Shown here piece after piece: positions 9,201 to 10,212 of a DNA stretch of 10,212 bases; positions within the stretch are counted from its first letter, which is position 1, and each line of letters starts with the position of its first letter. Under the pieces are notes generated by a model. The model worked only from the letters and a program-made list of their open reading frames with translations, ran no database searches and was not told where the DNA came from. The stretch covers positions 1-10,212 of the forward strand of contig CAKROE010000083.1 of NCBI GenBank assembly GCA_934371915.1. The letters run 5' to 3'. Position numbers and translations under genes: made by a program. This DNA comes from an uncultured Blautia sp. (GTDB taxonomy: Bacteria; Bacillota; Clostridia; Lachnospirales; Lachnospiraceae).

Positions 9201-10212
9201 CGCCTGCTTGTTTCAAATAGTTATCGCGGCCACTCTTAAGCACATACGCGCCGCCAACCTGCTCCAACGTCCACTGATAGCCAGCAACTTCTGAGCCAAC
9301 AGGCTGCATGGTGACGCTGGTGCCATTGTCGTAAATGGCGGTGGCGGCATTGGCTGAGAATTGGTAGATATGGGGGCCGGTGGGAGGGGTGGTGGGGATG
9401 AAGCGCATGGCTTCGGCTGGGTTTAAATAACTTCCCATACCGACATCTGGATTTCCACTACCATAAGGGAATACGTATTTTGTCGTTTGGGTATTATACA
9501 AGACAAAAGCTTCCTGGTATTTACCATCTGTTTGGTCTGCCACATCGCAAATGCGGTATATATGTTTGCTGGATTCGGTAGACGTACTATATTGAATATT
9601 ACCATTCTGCCAAATATAATTCCCGTCGGCACTCTTGATATAGACGTCTCCTTTGTCATTGACCTCGTAAACACTCCACATATAGGCACGCAGATTTTTG
9701 GCAGATGGTGTGGGGTATTTCTGTAGTTTATTCCCTGCCCCTGCGTCCTTGACGCATTCCGAACCGTATCCTAACAGCTCCATATAATACCAATGCACCT
9801 CGCCTCCTTCGCTACAGACAAACGGAGTGACCTTGGCGCCCTTGACATTATTGGCCAAGCGGATACAGCCGTAGCGGGAATCTTCAACGGCCCAAATCAA
9901 CTGGCCATTCTTCACGCCAAGGGCCTTGCCGCCATAGACAAGGTCATAACGTTTGGTGTTAGAACCATACGTAGTTGAAGAATAGGAATTCTCCGTCTTC
10001 GTAAACTCCGCCGCCTGGTCCTGACTATTGGTAAGCGTGAGGTTGGCAGTCACATACATGCCCTCCTTATTCTTCAAGCGCACGTTATCGCCCGACACGG
10101 TCTCAAGCGTCCACTGGTAGCCGTCGCCAGCAGGAGCGTCTTCCGTTGTACTGACAACGGTAAGCGCACCGTCCTTGGCGAGCAACACCGTACGGCCATT
10201 GCCCGAAAACTG
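247..10212 (-). CDS. Giant T9SS-secreted surface protein with tandem beta-trefoil-like modules (5' partial)
   Basis: This single uninterrupted frame ends at TGA (247-249) and stays open through the right edge. The nine codons ahead of the GTG at 10188-10186 read Q-F-S-G-N-G-R-T-V, which matches an internal repeat start (F-S-G-C-G-R, residues 562-567), so the gene begins beyond the window. Domains in order: ten tandem ~145-residue modules with conserved Trp at 26, 171, 306, 452, 594, 760, 906, 1046, 1198 and 1357; an unrecognised region (~1461-1880); a jelly-roll-like domain (~1881-2094); an Ig-like segment (~2316-2490); conserved Bacteroidales C-terminal blocks (~2491-3242); and a type A sorting domain (3243-3313). 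By family knowledge such a C-terminus sends the protein through the outer membrane by T9SS, where it is usually removed and the protein attached to the surface or released. No catalytic motif and no membrane segment were seen. Adhesion or glycan binding is inferred. A terminator follows 55 bases downstream. The coding call is near certain; the function is not. Confidence 0.97.
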   Translation of the reverse strand, partial: QFSGNGRTVLLAKDGALTVVSTTEDAPAGDGYQWTLETVSGDNVRLKNKEGMYVTANLTLTNSQDQAAEFTKTENSYSSTTYGSNTKRYDLVYGGKALGVKNGQLIWAVEDSRYGCIRLANNVKGAKVTPFVCSEGGEVHWYYMELLGYGSECVKDAGAGNKLQKYPTPSAKNLRAYMWSVYEVNDKGDVYIKSADGNYIWQNGNIQYSTSTESSKHIYRICDVADQTDGKYQEAFVLYNTQTTKYVFPYGSGNPDVGMGSYLNPAEAMRFIPTTPPTGPHIYQFSANAATAIYDNGTSVTMQPVGSEVAGYQWTLEQVGGAYVLKSGRDNYLKQAGDVLTVTTNRDEALRLFPCGNAYDDRHYVLTLADDASKAVGVKDGQLAIVEANSFYSVVRILDSTNEVKGAVVPKFSDISNVYYYKLQFKANPKGDARLTLTGTGYDNPVTRKEFEPTSASQNWKLESARHANSKPGDFYLVNQSGEYLIYKEGRFNFETLDVNETTVFRLKQTDEQPEYWTIDMALSGDDNHRLGLQAGNTPYTLQACNSTSKFNALSFKESERGSDYDYLQFSGCGRVVLYDDGQNIKAVATTTEQLEGNGYQWTFDPIMDGAGKVNGYNLKNKAGRFLRYDAADETFTSVTDRSKASVFDADQNTYYVVPAHVQGGTYNIAGGLRYNAMLRGVSEPYNTLGVKNGKLQLVKKNSRYAVVRLAENIEGGLVNPYVSTSANPHYYALNFFQNGSEYLQDNTPGNILLKSPVAPFPLRRYCWILEEANDDGDVYIRSTAGNYISYNPDTDGYQHKVNTTTNEYSRYKICDLADQPDASLDGLWSLYNCTNHYFVRPSDSDNFIGRAEKVGKNTSMTFVDVAADTTSYHLLFPAMGQRALIMDYDEAKKPRVKARGILASDKDARLYQWVVEGQHIRNRAGFYLTYDKKNKQFGVSNQKADAYTFVYNVNNYENNNNVRYDLCSTDDQQALSIGAEGVLCWAAPGTRNSVVDLRPYIIAPELPLPSSGGVDYHLYCIRTAGGDRYAYHMEEANAISLKPYEEKNLCQLWVLIRDGEGKGDGYLQSAYNRCFLKYDTDNNTFVAVADKKDATRIRLVETSGNYAHWQIELPDVNGSRNLISHSYSGEGSPKTVSLSLEDPNNGNNFVDIFPVDITPDFYEEAGGAFRNLSLNELTPELELTADGEALKAKASASEDDANNSWKNIGTKDDFVLRNGHGQYIGADAGGNVCLTTDKAQATHFYLWLNHGDKDGSVSWCFAQLNADGSKPEGKPEKCLGVSDVANGTVAMLPFSTYETDKQHTLCFNFGRLTCPELSDAAEGKYYYNFICFDKAGNKYISDGNGTSKVVFAENDKKLVNDQMWALVGQNKDDVVLMSKDKYYVCLSGNGFNVTHDPERAVHFSVKYISTQQRYALTIVGGLNAEGKIGYSMNLSGADAKRNTIIFWNSDIQTDPNICLNFEPIPVPEDYSDYEVLPKRSWFVKQAQEATADPMTGFIQRDESGWTKNPYTGKMMQKTSTYTVTHYLKAESTRVLYVPTCMVGSAATRSRAFQRWYNYKTDEAVSDSVLNLDISSSRRYRNGIVVGDQLKLNGQNSGYYVTHNVTFQMPEVIPDDWEYILGADLTPYSDFVDYFGDNGNPIYNGNVTSDIILPSKQSIVEPTITGRNLYIIRNARAIANELLQYKDDGSNDKWYEEHTIAFPKKKVTLNYSSVALNMQKQDYWFYNNGIASEDNLQNAVNNGAIEVKVDDLGSGITFAKFLSSGAGGAATDRAIAFNYPGDDNGKGRGTATAGSCTLKVYGVASDGTRYQIAKFNLTFEDDFEPIIYSEIIGKKGDGSFKSERSPEALLKATGDPVATITFDPDEFDAFVSPPVGTYTGFDKVAGASTKCGLTYRYPFNYDNTSYCFAPIGGDFNSADGKTAECTWGNYTVAHRFNMGDNRGNFFAVKKYYENEYGSQNYDASQSGFLYIDASDLPGQIASIDFAGMPCKASRLFVSAWMSSPDRGDESPANVVFSIQGFKNGKATTLYSYCPGSILGEARDSLANKLEPNTNNGKGIWQQVYFSFVNKNADDFDSFRLTIDNACTNTQGGDILIDDVEVFSVKPEVQIERTIPVCGDQLTLCKMTVDYDQVRAQLGLNTGEVMKDNPKVWYCLLDKEMFDAELGFDTGTSEGQERLYRMSDAEVKPAFVKALLGDPNSQVSGEGIFRSVEFKTNFDSLPVFKYRDAVAATVGMASREVTSAGVRHFVISDKVKEPRIKPNHDYYFLFVPRFSDDPVTLANAFHSFEINTRCSVRCKFRTLSPIRVVTDADDEAAVEHETQTCAGKSVSLSVKQVGEDVDGNIGERIVQYDWWRDYVGGAFTDVCINVDNATWRVLGKNESRLSNEISLREALLAFRHFYPKATTVAGAAPKNDEGYTLEQSVIDVLHQFTLNRADKVASLVLLNNTCNIYVPAATKQGTILKVTVVPIDHEDSSGTQYCYDPEQVGIKVSGEAPQLFDGLHGNQYKYPDKLTNVPVRSSLAAVAEVRARADGSAANVLRVPLRGITTVTKGAIGLTSVSPEVFLAGTNDPNMKAYETRAAEERTGLSVQNFRIVGQLKTLDASKADSENAHADIVFNSGFQPREGYVYTLRFNYRERFNAGSTAQTTVCDGNVLVDLIIVPKYQKWTGAAGNTDWTNDANWQRADLEDLHFNADTEPGYAANADNGTAQGYVPMLHTSVIVTPKKAGPQLYETNDPGADDQFLNFVGNEGKRTATPDIEYALLAAPEADKGVNLCGIYTPYQSKDLVVQSGGELLHAERLSYEKAWVEYALTPDRWYTLGSPLRQSYAGEWYAPNNDACQATPYFKDVTYNTTDYHRFAPAVYQRSWDKANPKLYYLEPYSANKPQEARVDTTTENIYQAANWSAVYNDVREAYSQGGFSVKVNGIGIGAQKYTKSLFRLPKEDTAYGYYTETNKTDGSTYPVDRTYHHKLATDQLKSGTELTVTLKNENANNRFFLVGNPFACALDLNEFFTKNADQLNGAKYWVLTAGGQEGAMRQPNAGEWISVNGTTEAALASLPSGQGFFVEGKEGTNTITLKFTADMQTSLHTSGTLLRAPAIGRAEAPMLRIRASRSGQGSEALVVKDTTAVNGYEAAEDMQLLLDNSLQEIPMVYTLAGNRTSTINRRRSLWRVPLGVLSNSEEPVQLTFSGMRSFGETLSLLDAQTGAVTPLRGNGNADCVKVEVPGVTTGRYFILSSERPALEDEQDFTQPLIQADNGSVTISSSAAHVLTYVRILAADGRTVYKLTPYVSRLSLKLPTGVYVVEARTDEGESVGKVSL
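250..462 (-). other. T9SS type A C-terminal sorting domain
   Basis: Residues 3243-3313. The pattern is the classic one: an N-G-S-V-T-I strand, then V-R-I-L-A-A-D-G-R-T-V-Y, then L-S-L-K-L-P-T-G-V-Y-V-V-E, and a basic-hydrophobic end at G-K-V-S-L. The G-R-x-V turn, the [LP]-x-G-[VI]-Y-[VI]-V strand and the final K-V-x-[LV] are the recognisable features. In known T9SS cargo this domain is bound by the outer-membrane machinery and cleaved by the sortase PorU after export. The related C-terminal domain family without proven T9SS export in some gut Bacteroides is the main alternative. Confidence 0.82.
463..891 (-). other. Penultimate beta-sandwich domain
   Basis: Residues ~3100-3242. It begins M-L-R-I-R-A-S-R-S-G and continues with S-E-A-L-V-V-K, E-D-M-Q-L-L-L-D, P-M-V-Y-T-L-A-G, I-N-R-R-R-S, V-P-L-G-V, L-T-F-S-G-M, L-S-L-L-D-A-Q-T-G and G-R-Y-F-I-L. 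This series of alternating strands commonly sits directly before T9SS sorting domains in Bacteroidales proteins, and I read it as a beta-sandwich spacer. It is followed by a short acidic linker (A-L-E-D-E-Q-D) and the sorting domain. Confidence 0.65.
892..2718 (-). other. Conserved Bacteroidales surface-protein C-terminal blocks
   Basis: Residues ~2491-3099. After a beta-rich stretch ending in V-P-K-Y-Q-K, the block W-T-G-A-A-G-N-T-D-W-T-N-D-A-N-W starts at Trp2660 (further Trp at 2669 and 2675). Then come D-R-W-Y-T-L-G-S-P-L (Trp2810), R-F-F-L-V-G-N-P-F (G-N-P-F at 2993-2996) and P-S-G-Q-G-F-F-V-E-G (Phe pair at 3058-3059), followed by T-L-K-F-T-A-D-M. I know this order of motifs as typical of long extracellular Bacteroidales proteins that end in a T9SS sorting domain. 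It probably forms the membrane-proximal stalk. Its exact fold and function are not evident. Confidence 0.65.
2719..3243 (-). other. Ig-like segment with a bracketing Cys pair and a helical insertion
   Basis: Residues ~2316-2490. It opens with C-A-G-K-S-V-S-L-S-V (Cys2316) and closes with Y-C-Y-D-P-E-Q-V-G-I-K-V (Cys2473). C-x-G-x-x-V-x-L near the start and C-x-[DP]-x-x-V-x-[IV]-x-V near the end resemble the first and last strands of Ig-like domains in Bacteroidota surface proteins. The interior is longer than a usual 80-90 residue Ig domain and includes a helix-like stretch (S-L-R-E-A-L-L-A-F-R-H-F-Y-P) that would be an insertion. The disulfide between the two Cys residues is inferred. Confidence 0.5.
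3244..3906 (-). other. Unassigned segment between jelly-roll and Ig-like domain
   Basis: Residues ~2095-2315. It starts just after the jelly-roll with R-T-I-P-V-C-G-D-Q-L-T-L-C, has a helix-like part (Y-D-Q-V-R-A-Q-L-G-L), and later reads H-D-Y-Y-F-L-F-V-P-R-F, a strand typical of extracellular beta domains. It ends in an acidic linker (D-A-D-D-E-A-A-V-E). Three nearby Cys residues (in P-V-C-G, L-T-L-C and the later R-C-S-V-R-C pair) could form disulfides in the extracellular space. I do not assign a family. Confidence 0.4.
3907..4548 (-). other. Jelly-roll / carbohydrate-binding-like domain
   Basis: Residues ~1881-2094. The segment has S-G-F-L-Y-I-D-A-S-D-L-P-G, then R-L-F-V-S-A-W-M-S-S, then W-Q-Q-V-Y-F-S-F, and closes with G-G-D-I-L-I-D-D-V-E-V-F (2083-2094). 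In many secreted Bacteroidota proteins a G-G-D-x-x-I-D-D-[IV]-x-[VLF] strand is the last strand of a galactose-binding-like or MAM-like jelly-roll, and W-x-x-V-x-F-x-F is an inner strand of the same fold. A glycan- or protein-binding role is inferred. Part of this region is unusually A+T-rich compared with the rest of the gene. Confidence 0.65.
4549..5808 (-). other. Unrecognised ~420-residue region between repeat array and jelly-roll
   Basis: Residues ~1461-1880 of the giant protein. It opens with L-P-K-R-S-W-F-V-K (Trp1474) and contains several Tyr-rich beta-like stretches such as Y-T-V-T-H-Y and G-Y-Y-V-T-H-N-V-T-F. It continues through a charged helix-like part (N-A-R-A-I-A-N-E-L-L) and a Gly/Ala-rich loop with G-A-G-G-A-A-T-D-R. 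The end, around I-T-F-D-P-D-E-F-D-A-F, is acidic. I do not recognise a domain here. It may hold one or two Ig-like or beta-sandwich domains, but that is a guess from the strand-like pattern. No catalytic signature was seen. Confidence 0.5.
5809..6696 (-). repeat. Divergent terminal modules 9 and 10 of the array
   Basis: Residues 1165-1460 continue the same spacing but are weakly similar to the rest. Module 9 has N-S-W with Trp1198, a G-Q-Y-I strand and an A-T-H-F strand. Module 10 has Q-M-W-A-L-V-G with Trp1357, a Y-Y-V strand and A-V-H-F. Both keep the order Trp, G-x-Y or Y-Y strand, then A-x-H-F. Trp spacings of 152 and 159 residues are slightly longer than upstream. They end in N-F-E-P-I-P-V-P-E-D, which looks like a hinge before the next region. 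Calling them members of the same family rests on spacing and short motifs. Confidence 0.65.
6697..7584 (-). repeat. Super-repeat 4 (modules 7 and 8)
   Basis: This is the fourth two-module unit, residues 869-1164. Module 7 (A type) opens with F-P-A-M-G, has Y-Q-W-V-V-E with Trp906 and G-F-Y-L-T-Y-D at 918-924, and shows L-S-I-G-A-E-G-V-L at 968-976 where others have L-G-V-K-N-G-Q-L. Module 8 (B type) has Q-L-W-V-L-I with Trp1046, G-D-G-Y-L at 1056-1060 and F-L-K-Y-D-T-D-N-N-T-F from 1068. The Y-D-x-x-N-x-x-F hairpin shared by modules 7 and 8 shows that A and B modules share an ancestor. The I-C-D-[VL]-A-D-Q motif is absent. Confidence 0.8.
7585..8505 (-). repeat. Super-repeat 3 (modules 5 and 6)
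   Basis: This is the third two-module unit, residues 562-868. Module 5 (A type) has F-S-G-C-G-R at 562-567, Y-Q-W with Trp594, G-R-F-L-R-Y-D at 616-622 and L-G-V-K-N-G-K-L at 681-688. Between Trp594 and L-G-V-K it is about 25 residues longer than the other A modules, mainly through an added stretch around Y-N-I-A-G-G-L-R-Y. Module 6 (B type) has Y-C-W-I-L-E-E with Trp760, G-D-V-Y-I at 769-773 and K-I-C-D-L-A-D-Q at 805-812. It is the closest relative of super-repeat 1 in the window: the Trp to G-D-V-Y-I spacing of nine residues is identical in modules 2 and 6. Confidence 0.85.
8506..9360 (-). repeat. Super-repeat 2 (modules 3 and 4)
   Basis: This is the second two-module unit, residues 277-561. 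Module 3 (A type) opens with F-S-A-N-A, has Y-Q-W-T-L-E with Trp306 and V-G-V-K-D-G-Q-L at 368-375, and ends with G-A-V-V-P, equivalent to K-G-A-K-V-T-P in module 1. Module 4 (B type) has Q-N-W-K-L-E with Trp452, G-D-F-Y-L at 465-469 and G-E-Y-L. It lacks the I-C-D-[VL]-A-D-Q motif of modules 2 and 6. The unit is about 285 residues long and is a more diverged copy than super-repeats 1 and 3. Confidence 0.82.
9361..10212 (-). repeat. Super-repeat 1 (modules 1 and 2), 5' edge cut by the window
   Basis: This is the first visible two-module unit, residues -7 to 276. Module 1 (A type) has F-S-G-N-G-R at its start, Y-Q-W at 24-26, G-M-Y-V at 43-46, L-G-V-K-N-G-Q-L at 90-97 and a following S-R-Y...I-R-L strand. 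Module 2 (B type) has Y-M-W ending at 171, N-D-K-G-D-V-Y-I ending at 184, a G-N-Y-I strand, and R-I-C-D-V-A-D-Q at 212-219. The Phe that opens this unit lies 283 residues before the equivalent Phe277 of the next. The unit resembles super-repeat 3 more than its neighbour super-repeat 2. The beta-trefoil fold is inferred from module length and the Trp context; the repetition itself is visible. Confidence 0.85.

Noticed and set aside
10186..10188. GTG as the start codon of the giant gene
   Set aside because: The frame continues upstream to the window edge and the upstream codons match an internal module start.

Overview
The window is essentially one very large gene read on the minus strand. It fills everything from its stop codon at 247-249 to the right edge. 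The frame is still open at base 10212, so the true start, the signal peptide and an unknown length of N-terminus lie outside. About 3,321 codons are visible. The left 246 bases are a non-coding 3' flank holding a strong intrinsic terminator for this gene, a short direct duplication around the stop codon, and a pair of G/C-rich palindromes.

The organism is most likely a member of Bacteroidales, possibly Prevotellaceae-like (inference). The last ~70 residues look like a type IX secretion system (T9SS) type A C-terminal sorting domain. The ~440 residues before it carry blocks I associate with large Bacteroidales surface proteins: W-T-G-x-x-x-x-T-D-W-x-x-x-x-N-W, R-W-Y-T-L-G-S-P-L, F-L-V-G-N-P-F, G-Q-G-F-F-V and Y-T-L-A-G. 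G+C content is mixed, roughly 65-70% in sampled stretches near the 3' end and about 40% in some internal patches.

Layout in protein order (right to left on the map). Residue numbers count the GTG at 10188-10186 as residue 1, although it is not a real start. (1) Residues -7 to about 1460: ten tandem modules of ~145 residues, each with one conserved Trp in a [YQN]-x-W context, a following G-x-[YF]-[LIV] strand and an A-x-x-F-like strand. I interpret them as beta-trefoil (ricin-B/fascin-like) modules. The first eight alternate between two types and form four super-repeats of ~285-307 residues; the last two are divergent. (2) ~1461-1880: an unrecognised segment. (3) ~1881-2094: a jelly-roll-like domain ending in G-G-D-I-L-I-D-D-V-E-V-F. 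(4) ~2095-2315: a linker or beta-rich segment. (5) ~2316-2490: an Ig-like segment bracketed by Cys2316 and Cys2473. (6) ~2491-3099: beta-rich conserved C-terminal blocks. (7) ~3100-3242: a penultimate beta-sandwich. (8) 3243-3313: the sorting domain.

Taken together the sequence suggests a secreted or surface-anchored giant protein, above 360 kDa as seen, with a long arm of probable carbohydrate- or protein-binding modules on a conserved C-terminal stalk. No enzyme active site was recognised. The many other open frames are antisense or out-of-frame shadows of this gene.
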